Of a DNA stretch of 47,432 nucleotides, positions 23,055 to 32,270 are shown in pieces (position 1 is the first letter of the stretch; each line of letters begins with the position of its first letter). The notes under the pieces are model-generated. The model was not told the DNA's origin. It worked only from the letters and a program-made list of their open reading frames with translations, and did not search any database. The DNA comes from Candidatus Latescibacterota bacterium. Its GTDB lineage: Bacteria; Latescibacterota; UBA2968; UBA8231. The DNA is taken from positions 1-47,432 of the forward strand of contig JAJEGS010000004.1 of assembly GCA_022819745.1 (NCBI GenBank), read 5' to 3'. The translations under genes were made by a program, and so were the position numbers.

Positions 23055-24971
23055 ATGAAAAGAACGATGCCGATTTCGCTGCTTATAGCCGCTTTGGCCT
23101 TGGCCATGCTGTCGGGGCGATCCGGTGCCTTGGAGATTTTTCGCATTGGCGGCGAAAATTTGCCGCCACCGCCGGAGGCGTCGGATCCCTCGGTCACTTT
23201 CACCCCAGTGCCGTGGAGTGATTTTCTGGAGAAGGACGGTTTTGACGACGAGGCATTTGCCGAGGAGGACATTCTGCGCCCCCTCTTTCTGACCCCAGAG
23301 GACAATATTGCCCTGACTAGTTTGACTCGCGGTGGCGGCCCCTTTTCGCGCGGGTGCGGAGGGTACCAATTTCTCCTCGACGGTTGCCATGCTACGCGGA
23401 TGGTCGATGGGGATCTTAGTACCTTTTATCTAAAGCAGCCCTACGGCTATGTATTTCAGTCCGGGGACCGCTCGAGTTGGCTCATCTTCGATTTGGGGGG
23501 GGCCTTCTCCGTAAACCGGGTTCGGCTCATCAGTACGCAGGGCACCTCCCTTTATCCAGACAAGCTCCTAGTCACTACTAGCGCGATTCCCCAGATTGTA
23601 GAGCGGGGCTCATACGGCGGCGTGGATCCCGGCAGGACGGTTTTTTCCATAGTAGAAAATACCCAAGACACTGTAGAAGCGGTCTTTCCCACTATGCGGG
23701 CCACGGAGGTGGGCTTGCAGATCACCGTGACGACCAGCAGAAACATGGAAATAGCCGAGGTGGAGATCTATGGAGAGGGTTTTGTCAATAGGGCCTCCTA
23801 TGTCAGCAAGATGTTCGACTTGGAGGAACCGGCCATTTTAGGCGAGATGCGCTGGCAGGGCCGGAAAGACCCAGGAGTCAGAATCGATATCCATTCGCGC
23901 TCCGGCAAGACATTAGACCCCAATATGTACTGGCGCAATACCGGACGGGGGGACGAGCTTTCCCGCTTTGACGAGAATGGGAAGCTGCTGGATGCAAAGG
24001 GCTATGCCGGCTTGAAAACCGGCGAGGCTGCGGAAATTACCTACGATACCGAAAACTGGAGCTTCTGGTCGCCCCCCTATGAATTCGCCGATAGCCTCGG
24101 CACTTCCGTGATCTCCCCAAGCCCCAATAACGTCTTCCAATTCCGCGTCGATTTCCAGCCCGATGCCCTGCAGGGTGGGGAGGTGGATTTCGTCGAGTTT
24201 TCGGTCACCAAGCCTCCTTTGGCTCAAAATGTAGTGGGAGAAGTGTATCCTCCCGAAGTGCCTTTGGGAGAGGTCTCGCAACTCACGTACACGATCTCTC
24301 CGACCATGACGCCGGACCACTCTGGTTTCGACCAGATTGAAATAGCGACCCCCTTTGGCTTTGCTGGTGTCGATTCGGTGCGGGCCACGGGTCTAGTGGA
24401 TTGGTCTGTTCAGGTCGAGAGCCCGGATTCGACCCTCTTTTCCGTGAAACTTTCGCCGCGCCGAGAAGCGGGCGATCTAGGTGGGCCAGTCGAGGTGTAC
24501 TTTCGCGCTCCCGTATTGCGCTACGGCACCCCATTCGACGGCTGGGTTCGAGATTCCGAGCGTCCCTTAGAGTTGGCGCAGCGGATCAACCCAGGCAATG
24601 CCGCGCCCGAATTCGTCAGCGAAACCCTCTCGGTGCGCACTTCGCTGAGCCCGCGTCTGCTGGCAGACCTACTGGTTGAGCCTAGGGTCTTCAGCCCCAA
24701 TGGGGACGGAGTGAACGATATCTCCAGATTCTCTTTGAATCTGCTACAGGTGACGGAAAATGTGCCCTTGAGACTGGAAATTTTCGACCTGTCCGGTAGG
24801 CTGTTGCGCCAGCAGGAAGGGCTGCACGAGAGCGGTCGATTCAGCTTTTCGTGGAACGGTAGAGACGATCAGCAAGACCTGGTGGCACCCGGCCTCTATA
24901 TGTACCGCATCGTCGTGAAGGCCAAAAACGGGGACGATCAGCAAACTGGAACCATTGCAGTGGTTTACTAG
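23055..24971 (+). CDS. Secreted discoidin-like protein with FlgD-type Ig C-terminal domain (B)
   Basis: A 638-residue protein with signal peptide ending near SGA (residue 25). The mature start LEIFRIGGENLPPPPE is closely matched by that of gene E (LTIYRFGGEDRPNPPE). A discoidin-like segment lies at about 115-160 (MVDGDLSTFYL, LIFDLGGAFSVNRVRLIS); the middle contains SYVSKMFDLEEP, WSFWSPPYEFADS and a VVGEVYPPEVPLG linker. The FlgD-like domain begins near residue 540 with VFSPNGDGVND, and the protein ends TIAVVY. It is a paralogue of A and E. The ATG follows GGAGG. The role is probably surface binding, with no catalytic motif visible. Confidence 0.82.
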   Translation: MKRTMPISLLIAALALAMLSGRSGALEIFRIGGENLPPPPEASDPSVTFTPVPWSDFLEKDGFDDEAFAEEDILRPLFLTPEDNIALTSLTRGGGPFSRGCGGYQFLLDGCHATRMVDGDLSTFYLKQPYGYVFQSGDRSSWLIFDLGGAFSVNRVRLISTQGTSLYPDKLLVTTSAIPQIVERGSYGGVDPGRTVFSIVENTQDTVEAVFPTMRATEVGLQITVTTSRNMEIAEVEIYGEGFVNRASYVSKMFDLEEPAILGEMRWQGRKDPGVRIDIHSRSGKTLDPNMYWRNTGRGDELSRFDENGKLLDAKGYAGLKTGEAAEITYDTENWSFWSPPYEFADSLGTSVISPSPNNVFQFRVDFQPDALQGGEVDFVEFSVTKPPLAQNVVGEVYPPEVPLGEVSQLTYTISPTMTPDHSGFDQIEIATPFGFAGVDSVRATGLVDWSVQVESPDSTLFSVKLSPRREAGDLGGPVEVYFRAPVLRYGTPFDGWVRDSERPLELAQRINPGNAAPEFVSETLSVRTSLSPRLLADLLVEPRVFSPNGDGVNDISRFSLNLLQVTENVPLRLEIFDLSGRLLRQQEGLHESGRFSFSWNGRDDQQDLVAPGLYMYRIVVKAKNGDDQQTGTIAVVY

Positions 24972-24996
24972 GTCGCAAGGGGGTAGAGCAGATCTT

Positions 24997-27525
24997 ATGA
25001 ACAGCATGCGCCTCATTCTCTATACCTTGTTGTTCGCCGCTATGGCATGGGCCCAGGAGGGCTATCGCCTTGAGCCGAACCAGTTGATCATCAGCGAGAG
25101 CGACTGGCCGGGGTGGAATTTTCCCGCCGGCAGTGTGGATTTTAGCGACGATGGGGTTCGGCCCCATTTTGTGCGGCGGCAGATCAATGCCGCGCTGAAC
25201 GCAGCAGCCTTCAGCCGCGAAGACGTGACCGGGGGCATCCGACGGGCGGGGACCAATTTCGCCGGGGCGGCGCAGCTCATGGATGGTCAGGAGGAGACCT
25301 ACTGGGAGCCGGCACTGGACGCGCCGCTGCGCGACTGGTGGGTCGAAGTGGATCTGGGGCGGGTGGTGTGGGCGGAGAAAGTGGTGGTGAAATTCGTCGC
25401 CGAAGGGGTCGGCGATCCGTTTTTGCAGTTCAAGGTGCTCACCTCCAATGGCGATGAGGCTTTCCAGGGCAGTCAGAGTCTAGACTACCGGGTGGCTGGT
25501 CGCAGCGAGGGGTTGAACAAGACGCAGCGGGTTTTCGAATATGCGCTGCGTCCTGCTAAGTCGGCGGATCCGGGCTTGCGCGGGGATTTAGTCCAGTATG
25601 TGCAGCTTGTGGCGACGGCCAGCGCGGGCCGTCGCGGGGCGGAGGTGAGCGCGTCGGGTTGGGAGGGTTTGGCGTCGTCGGATCGGGGGGATGTGCTGTA
25701 TTTTCGTCGGGAGTCGACGGGGTTGGAGCGGGAGGTATCTCAGGTGGAGTATGAGGCGATCCGGGAGGCTCGTTTTCAGGGACCGATTCGCTATTATCGT
25801 TCGGAGCGTCCTCGGTTGGCGGAGGTGGAGGTGTGGACGGTGGGGGAGAATATTAGTCTGGGCTGGAAGGAGCGCGGGGGGTCAATCGAGGCCTTTGGCG
25901 GCGTGGGCGGGCAATCCAATATAATCGACGGCGATTACACCACTGCCTGGAATGCAGAGGTGTCGTTTTCCGGCGTGGGCGGAGCGCAAGTCAAGGACCG
26001 GGACCGAAACCTCCTGTTCGACTTGGGCACCTGGTACTGGGTCGATCGCACCTTTATTGTGTACGGCAATAACATCTTTCCCAATTATATACTCAGTCTT
26101 TCGGATGGCAGTCTGGCCCCCGATGGCAGCCGGGTCTTTACCTCCGTGATTGCGCGCGGCAGAGACGATGTCACGCTGGGCCGCGAGGCCCAAGCACCCA
26201 CAGGATCGCTGCCGACGGATACGGTCATGCAGGCCAATGCCTTTCCCCCCATAAAGGGACGCTATTTCAAGTTTGACTATCGCCTGATCAACGTCGGGCG
26301 GGTAGCGTGGGGAGCCGATATAAGGCAACTGCTGCTCTATGGCTTTGGTTTTCTGCCGCAGGTCACGCTGCAAACGCCGGCGATCGAGCTGGGGGATGCC
26401 CCCCGCATCCTTTCCAACATCTCCTGGGAGGCCCAAACGCCGCCCGGTACCCAGCTACAGATCCGCACCCGGACCGGAAACCGACTCACCGAGGACAAGC
26501 ATTTCTTTAACAAACAGGGGGTTGAAGTGACCGAGGCCGACTATCGCAAGACGCTGTCGTTTATGCGGGGGGATTCGACGGTGGCGTTTGTGCCCGACGA
26601 GGCGGATTGGAGTCCGTGGAGCCAATTTTACGAGCAACCTGGCGCGGCCATCACCTCGCCTAGTCCGCGGCGCTATATAATAATTGAGGCTGCTCTGCTC
26701 TCGGACGACCCCCACCAATCCGCGGTGTTGCACAACCTGAATATTGGTCTGAAAGATCCATTGGCCCACCAAATTCTGGGTGAAGTAACGCCGCGCCGCG
26801 CCCAGCAGAGCGGTCAACCCGAAGAGTTCACGCTGTCCCTGACGATCCCGCCCAACGAGGAAGGGTCGGCGGGTTTGGGGTTCGATCAGGTGCTCTTTGA
26901 AATTCCCCCTAGCGCCGAAGTGGAGTTAGTGGATGTGACTGTGGGCCAGGAGGTGTACTCGGCGAGTGAATTGGAGATCAAGACCCGCTCTGACTCGCTG
27001 TGGATTCACATGCCCGTGGTCTTGCAGGAGGCCGGCACCGAGGTAGCCCTGCGCTTTTCGAGCGCGTTCTACTTGGCGAGCAATGCCTTTCTCGTCTCGG
27101 TGGGACTAGGAGAGGAAGAGGAGGTGGTGTGGCAGCGGGTGGATCCGACCGACGCGGGAGAGGGCCTGACCGTACTGACACCGGTGGCCGGTGGACTGGT
27201 AGGCGATATGGAGGTAGTGGGAAATCCGTTCACGCCAAACGGAGACGGCATCAACGATGCGGTGAAATTCGTCTTCCCCGTATTTAAGATGCCGGGACAG
27301 ACCTCGCTGATATTGGAAGTCTATGCGCTCGACGGATCGCTAGTGCATCGTCGAGCACAGCCCGTAGCGCACGCCGCTGGTGTTCAAGAGGTGAGTTGGG
27401 ATGGCCGGGACCGGGGTGGAGTGCTGTTGCCGCCTGGCTTGTATATCTGCCGGGTTGGCCCAGAGGTGGACGCAGAGAGTATTGGTGAATCCACGGTGGC
27501 CACGGTCGTGGCCAGTGTGTACTGA
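24997..27525 (+). CDS. Large secreted discoidin/FlgD-tail protein (C), near-identical to D
   Basis: An 842-residue exported protein with signal peptide MNSMRLILYTLLFAAMAWAQ. Two discoidin-like units follow: one at about 90-145 (MDGQEETYWEP, WWVEVDLGRVVWAEKVVVKF) and one at about 305-370 (IDGDYTTAWNAE, LLFDLGTWYWVDRTFIVYG). The middle shares VTLQTPAIELG and WSPWSQFY-type motifs with A, B and E, and the FlgD-like domain begins near residue 740 (NPFTPNGDGIND), ending VASVY. Its DNA is more than 90 percent identical by eye to gene D over most of the length, with a diverged patch around residues 300-440. AAGGGGG lies upstream of the ATG at 24997. Confidence 0.82.
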   Translation: MNSMRLILYTLLFAAMAWAQEGYRLEPNQLIISESDWPGWNFPAGSVDFSDDGVRPHFVRRQINAALNAAAFSREDVTGGIRRAGTNFAGAAQLMDGQEETYWEPALDAPLRDWWVEVDLGRVVWAEKVVVKFVAEGVGDPFLQFKVLTSNGDEAFQGSQSLDYRVAGRSEGLNKTQRVFEYALRPAKSADPGLRGDLVQYVQLVATASAGRRGAEVSASGWEGLASSDRGDVLYFRRESTGLEREVSQVEYEAIREARFQGPIRYYRSERPRLAEVEVWTVGENISLGWKERGGSIEAFGGVGGQSNIIDGDYTTAWNAEVSFSGVGGAQVKDRDRNLLFDLGTWYWVDRTFIVYGNNIFPNYILSLSDGSLAPDGSRVFTSVIARGRDDVTLGREAQAPTGSLPTDTVMQANAFPPIKGRYFKFDYRLINVGRVAWGADIRQLLLYGFGFLPQVTLQTPAIELGDAPRILSNISWEAQTPPGTQLQIRTRTGNRLTEDKHFFNKQGVEVTEADYRKTLSFMRGDSTVAFVPDEADWSPWSQFYEQPGAAITSPSPRRYIIIEAALLSDDPHQSAVLHNLNIGLKDPLAHQILGEVTPRRAQQSGQPEEFTLSLTIPPNEEGSAGLGFDQVLFEIPPSAEVELVDVTVGQEVYSASELEIKTRSDSLWIHMPVVLQEAGTEVALRFSSAFYLASNAFLVSVGLGEEEEVVWQRVDPTDAGEGLTVLTPVAGGLVGDMEVVGNPFTPNGDGINDAVKFVFPVFKMPGQTSLILEVYALDGSLVHRRAQPVAHAAGVQEVSWDGRDRGGVLLPPGLYICRVGPEVDAESIGESTVATVVASVY

Positions 27526-27546
27526 GAGTATAGACGCAAATTCCTC
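24997..27546 (+). repeat. Direct repeat, copy 1 (gene C and 21 bp downstream)
   Basis: The whole of gene C and about 21 bp beyond its stop (through GCAAATTCCTC) are repeated at 32271-34858, offset by about 7.27 kb. Blocks such as 25063-25870 and 27120-27546 differ at only a few percent of positions, while 25880-26300 is much more diverged. The shared 3' flank shows that the duplicated unit was DNA, not just a conserved protein. Confidence 0.85.
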
Positions 27547-27692
27547 CCGGCGTTGCCATAGCGCAGGCCGTCAATCCCGCAGGGGCTGGCGGCCTGTAGC
27601 ACGTCGTTCCTCTGATTCCATTCCTCTACCGCCTGCCCAACCGCAGGGCAGGTATTAGCCGGTCCCTATAGCCGCTCGGGACAGAGGGTGGT

Positions 27693-29687
27693 GTGAAAAA
27701 GAAAATCCCCGCAGAGTACCTGCAATACCTGAAGAAAGAGACCAACTTGGAAGCGGATCAGCAAAGTGCCACCGGCATTCCCCTGAGGGGCATATTGATC
27801 GGTGCGGTGCTCGCCTTTCTGATCAATTTCCTCGATGTGTATTGCACCCTCATGATACGCGGGTCGTACCTGACCCTGAATTTTAGCACGCCGGCGGCCC
27901 TGTTCTTTTTCTTCATTCTGGTGCTGGCCAGTGGCCTAGTAGCTCTCATCCGCAGGCCCTTGGCGCTCAACCAGACCGAACTGATCACTATCTACATCAT
28001 GATGATAGTGAGCTGCTGCGTCCCCAGCATGGGATTGACGCCGGTCCTGCTGCCCCAACTGGTGGGGCCCATTTACTACGCCACCCCTGAGAACGACTGG
28101 GCCGAAGTGTACAACCAGTTCATACCCAACTGGCTCATTCCGCAGGGGGAAGACGTCGCGCGCTATTTCTACGAAGGACTGCCCCAGGGGTCCCCCATTC
28201 CCTGGGAGCCTTGGGTTGTGCCTCTGGCCTACTGGTACGGTTTTTTCCTCTCGCTCTGTCTGGTCATGACGTTTGCGATGATCATTCTGCGCAAGCAGTG
28301 GGCGGACCGCGAAAAACTGGTCTATCCCTTGGTCCAGGTGCCCATGGAGATGATCCAGCAGCAGAGAAAGGGAATTATTGGCAAATCCTTCTTTACCAAC
28401 AAAGCAATGTGGGTCGCTTTTGCCTTTTCGTTCATTCTGATCAGCATCAACGGGTTAAATTCCTATTACCCCTACTTTCCGTCCATTGAGCGGGACTTCA
28501 GGCTACCCATTTTCCGCGACACGGTCATTCTCTGGTTCTCCTTCAGTCCGTCTTGGCTGGGCTTCTTCTATTTTGTCGGTCTCGATATTTCCGCGTCCAT
28601 CTGGATTTTCCACACCTTCACCCTGATTCAGAAGGGGATCTTCAACGTCGTCGGCATCCAGAGCACGGAGCGGATAGACCACTACGCTCGCGATACGTAC
28701 ACCTCCCATCAGGGTATGGGGGCCATGATCATCTTCGTGCTGATCATGTTGTGGGGGTCGCGCGAACACCTAGGCGATGTATTCCGCAAGGCAATTGGAC
28801 GCGCACCTGAAATAGACGACTCTGGAGAGGTGGTGTCCTATCGGCAGGCGGTGTTGGGGCTGTTCGGTTCGCTGTTCCTCTTTGGCTTTGGCCTGTGGGT
28901 GAGTGGCCTGCCGCTGTTGGGCACCCTGATGTTTATCTTCAGCGCCATGGTGATTTTTCTCAGCCTGACTCGCGTTGTGACCGAAGGCGGCGTCCCCGCT
29001 ATGAGACCGCCGGTGATGAGTTCGACCTTTGTCATTTCGGGGGGCGGTACCCAAATCTTGGGTGCTTCTGGGCTGGTGGCACTAGGTTTTTCCTATGGCT
29101 GGCACTCCGAAATCCGCTCTTTTGTGATGGCGTCGGTGGCCAATGGGCTAAAAATGAGCGAAGTCATCGGCGGCTCCAAGCGCCGTCTGTTCTGGGCCGT
29201 GAGCATCGCCATTGTGGTTAGCCTAATAGGCTCTACGTACATGGTTTTGTACTTGGCCTACAAATACGGCGGCATCAACCTCAATCCGCTCTTTTTCGGC
29301 TGGAAGGGGGGCATTGGTCCCACGGATATGGCCCCGCGCATTGTCGCAGAGCCCACGGGTCCCCGTCTCGACGCTTGGCTATTCATGGGTATTGGCGGGG
29401 CGGTGATGGCGGGATTGATGTGGGTTAGGCACCAAGTCCTATGGTGGCCCCTCAGTCCGCTGGGTTATTTGATCAGCGCCAATTGGAAGACCAGCCACAT
29501 TTACGCCAGCGTATTCCTCGCTTGGTTCCTCAAATTGATCATCCTGAGATATGGCGGGCCCAAACTGTACCGCAGCTTGCGCCCGTTTTTCCTCGGTCTC
29601 ATCCTAGGGGAAATTGTGGCGGCCGGAGTCTGGCTGGTCCTCGATTATTTCACCGGCCACATGGATAGTTTCCTCACCCAAGTATAG
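27693..29687 (+). CDS. Polytopic membrane protein, DUF6785-type (OPT transporter-like)
   Basis: A 664-residue protein with about 14 hydrophobic segments, starting with LRGILIGAVLAFLINFLDVY. The pattern (LTELITIYIMM-like second block, an external loop with WLIPQGEDVARYFYEGLP, and the central REKLVYPLVQVPMEM) is that of the DUF6784/6785 proteins of uncultured bacteria, related to oligopeptide-type transporters. The substrate is unknown. It follows gene C after a 167 bp gap that shows no other gene, and its stop is directly followed by the next gene's TTG start. The GTG at 27693 is the start, with a weak GGGTGG before it. Confidence 0.8.
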   Translation: MKKKIPAEYLQYLKKETNLEADQQSATGIPLRGILIGAVLAFLINFLDVYCTLMIRGSYLTLNFSTPAALFFFFILVLASGLVALIRRPLALNQTELITIYIMMIVSCCVPSMGLTPVLLPQLVGPIYYATPENDWAEVYNQFIPNWLIPQGEDVARYFYEGLPQGSPIPWEPWVVPLAYWYGFFLSLCLVMTFAMIILRKQWADREKLVYPLVQVPMEMIQQQRKGIIGKSFFTNKAMWVAFAFSFILISINGLNSYYPYFPSIERDFRLPIFRDTVILWFSFSPSWLGFFYFVGLDISASIWIFHTFTLIQKGIFNVVGIQSTERIDHYARDTYTSHQGMGAMIIFVLIMLWGSREHLGDVFRKAIGRAPEIDDSGEVVSYRQAVLGLFGSLFLFGFGLWVSGLPLLGTLMFIFSAMVIFLSLTRVVTEGGVPAMRPPVMSSTFVISGGGTQILGASGLVALGFSYGWHSEIRSFVMASVANGLKMSEVIGGSKRRLFWAVSIAIVVSLIGSTYMVLYLAYKYGGINLNPLFFGWKGGIGPTDMAPRIVAEPTGPRLDAWLFMGIGGAVMAGLMWVRHQVLWWPLSPLGYLISANWKTSHIYASVFLAWFLKLIILRYGGPKLYRSLRPFFLGLILGEIVAAGVWLVLDYFTGHMDSFLTQV

Positions 29688-32264
29688 TTGCCCAACGTGG
29701 CCGCACTAGAGCCTGCTTCCCCCAATGGGGCGTCTGGGCCTTCTCCATTCGAGATGGTGACGGCGCTCAGTTGCCTTTTCCTGTCGGGGGCCGCGAGCCT
29801 GTTCTACGAAGTCTGCTGGATCAGAAAGGCCGGCCTGTTTTTTGGCAGTACGACCTTCGCTCTGGCGACAGTGCTTGCCGTGTTTTTCCTCGGACTGGCC
29901 ATGGGCAGTGCCCTAGCCGGTCGTCTGTCGATGTCGCTGCAACGTCCGTTGCGGATCTATGGGATCGTCGAACTGGCCATCGCGGTGTTGGGCTTAGCGA
30001 GCAACGCACTGTTGGACGTGGCCGACGACGGCTACGGAATGCTCTATCGCTGGGCCGATGGCTCGGCACCTTGGATTGTGCTGGCGCGCTTGGTCTTGGT
30101 GGCAGCCGTGATCTTCGTGCCCACGGTTCTGATGGGGACGACGGTCCCCTTGCTTGCTAGGGCGATCATCCGCCGGCATCGCAGCCTCGGATTTGCCGCA
30201 GGTGGCCTCTACGGCATCAATGCGCTGGGAGCTGCCGCTGGGGCGGGCTTAGCTGGCTTTGTGACCCTGCCGGTTCTGGGGCTTACTGCGACCATCTACT
30301 TGGGAGCGGGTCTCAATGTCTTGTGTGGCGTCGCCGTGTTGCTGGTCTGTTGGCAAACGCACTCTGCGCCGCATGCCGAGCCGTCCGACCGAGAAGCGAT
30401 AGACGAGAGAAGAACGCTGCGGGTTCCCGTCCTGCTGCCTTTGTTCTTTCTGACCGGATTCGTCGGCGTGGCCATCGAGATTCTGTGGGCGCGCTACCTG
30501 CCCTTGATGATCACTAGCTCGGTGTACGCGTACACTCTGCCGCTCGTCGTGATCCTGCTCGGCATCGGCCTTGGTAGCCTCGTCATTGCGCCGCTGTGCG
30601 ACCGCAGTCGGCATCCAGTCGTCGTCTTCGGCTGCCTCCAGGCTTTCACGGGGCTGAGCGTCTTGGTTGCTATGAAGCTGCCTCGGGACATTTGGACGGC
30701 GCTCGCGCAGGCCGCTCCAGAGTTGATAAGCGCCAACCACTTCATGGGTCTGCACGGTGCCATGTTGCTGCCGGGTGCGTTGGCTTCGGGTGCTTCGTTT
30801 CCCCTCGTGGTCCGCTTGGTATCGAAGAACGTAGCCGATGTGAGTTGGACGATTGGCCGGCTGACGGCAATCAATACCATAGGTTCCATTGCGAGCGCAG
30901 TGATCATGGCTTGGGGGCTTTCTTGGTTGGGACTCGACCTCGCGCTGCGGACGGTCACCGGCATGGCCATTGTCGGGGGCTGTGTGGCCTTTGCCGCAGG
31001 AGTGGGCCGCCAGACGTCGCGTCGCGTCGCTGCCTTGCTGATCGCCTTTAGTATAATCGGGTGGGGGCTCGCCGCGACCCTGCTCAAAACGAGGCTCCCC
31101 CACGACCATCTGTCTTCCGAGGGGACCCTGCTCGAAGTAGTAGAGGGCCAAGGGGCCAGCCTTGCCGTGGTGCAACTCGAAGACAAGGTGCTTCTCGGGA
31201 TCGATCGCTTGTGGCAGGGTTCAAACAAGAAGAACCAACAGACCTTTGCCGGCCATCTGCCCATGCTTTTGCGCGGCGATGGCAATGGGATGGATGTGCT
31301 CGTAGTGGGGATGGGTACCGGCCAAGCCGCAGGGCGATTTCTGTTGTGGGATGTCCATAGGCTCGATTGCCTAGATGTGGAAGTGGCTGTTTTCGATTTC
31401 GCCCGCCGCTACTTTGGCGCGACTTGGCTGGACGATCCTCGGGTGCGTGCCCTAACAGAAGACGGTCGGGACTACATCCGCCACAGCCAAGCCCGCTACG
31501 ATGTGATCGGCATTGAAGTGGGCCAACTCTTTCGCCCGGGGGTCATTTCCTTTTACACCGAAGATTTTTACCAGCGCCTCAGACAGCGGCTAGAGCCGGG
31601 CGGTCTAGTGACGCAATTTGTGCCAGTGCGGATGCTTTCCACGCCGCAGGTGCTCGACATCGTTGCCACCTTCATCAGCGTCTTTCCGCAGAGTCAGCTC
31701 TGGTTCAATGGGCCAGAGTTCGTCTTGATCGGCCGCCGGGCGGATGCCTTTGCGCTCGACATCCCGTCCCTCGAAGAAAGGTTGGGGAGGCCCGAAATCC
31801 GCCGCGATCTGCACTACCGGCATCCGCTGGACGCGAATACGGGGTGGCTCAACGAGTCCGACAGCGTCTTGGGGAGCTTTTTGGCTGCGGCTGAAGATCT
31901 GCGAGCCCTAAGTCGCGGTGGGCGGATTCTCGCGGATGACGTGCCTAGGTTTGACTACGAACTCGATCCGCATCAAGACATCGAGGTGCGCACCGTGGGT
32001 GCCTTGCTCGAGATCGAAGAACCCTTGCGCAAGGCGGCCTCTGCCGCGCTCGACGGGAGGCGCATGGCCCGCATTGAACAAATGCGCAAACAAAATCTGT
32101 ACGCCTTGGCCAACCTGATCGTCGACCGCGGCGACAAAGCCTTGCAGGCGGGGCAACTAGAATTGGCCGAGCGGACTGCGCGAGAGGTGCTGGCTGAGGT
32201 GCCAGCACATACTAAGGCGCTTTGGCTCCTTGAAAGGATCAAGGGGCGGTCGGACAAGGATTAG
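29688..32264 (+). CDS. Spermidine-synthase-like/MFS fusion membrane protein (1)
   Basis: An 858-residue protein. The first half has about 12-14 membrane segments in two sets (SGAASLFYEVCWIRKAGLFFG, then FLTGFVGVAIEILWARYL), a pattern of the widespread fused MFS/spermidine-synthase family. Residues from about 535 form a Rossmann methyltransferase-like domain (VLVVGMGTGQAAGRFL, LTEDGRDYIR, FYTEDFYQRL). The catalytic aspartate motif of real spermidine synthase (D-x-x-DP) is replaced by IEVGQLF, so aminopropyl transfer is unlikely. A short helical tail ends the protein. TTG at 29688 abuts the upstream stop; GTG at 29697 or ATG at 29754 are alternatives. Function is unknown. Confidence 0.78.
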   Translation: MPNVAALEPASPNGASGPSPFEMVTALSCLFLSGAASLFYEVCWIRKAGLFFGSTTFALATVLAVFFLGLAMGSALAGRLSMSLQRPLRIYGIVELAIAVLGLASNALLDVADDGYGMLYRWADGSAPWIVLARLVLVAAVIFVPTVLMGTTVPLLARAIIRRHRSLGFAAGGLYGINALGAAAGAGLAGFVTLPVLGLTATIYLGAGLNVLCGVAVLLVCWQTHSAPHAEPSDREAIDERRTLRVPVLLPLFFLTGFVGVAIEILWARYLPLMITSSVYAYTLPLVVILLGIGLGSLVIAPLCDRSRHPVVVFGCLQAFTGLSVLVAMKLPRDIWTALAQAAPELISANHFMGLHGAMLLPGALASGASFPLVVRLVSKNVADVSWTIGRLTAINTIGSIASAVIMAWGLSWLGLDLALRTVTGMAIVGGCVAFAAGVGRQTSRRVAALLIAFSIIGWGLAATLLKTRLPHDHLSSEGTLLEVVEGQGASLAVVQLEDKVLLGIDRLWQGSNKKNQQTFAGHLPMLLRGDGNGMDVLVVGMGTGQAAGRFLLWDVHRLDCLDVEVAVFDFARRYFGATWLDDPRVRALTEDGRDYIRHSQARYDVIGIEVGQLFRPGVISFYTEDFYQRLRQRLEPGGLVTQFVPVRMLSTPQVLDIVATFISVFPQSQLWFNGPEFVLIGRRADAFALDIPSLEERLGRPEIRRDLHYRHPLDANTGWLNESDSVLGSFLAAAEDLRALSRGGRILADDVPRFDYELDPHQDIEVRTVGALLEIEEPLRKAASAALDGRRMARIEQMRKQNLYALANLIVDRGDKALQAGQLELAERTAREVLAEVPAHTKALWLLERIKGRSDKD

Positions 32265-32270
32265 AGTGCG

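Noticed and set aside
29688..32264. Annotation as a functional spermidine synthase
   Set aside because: The catalytic D-x-x-DP motif is replaced and the protein is fused to membrane segments; polyamine synthesis is not supported.
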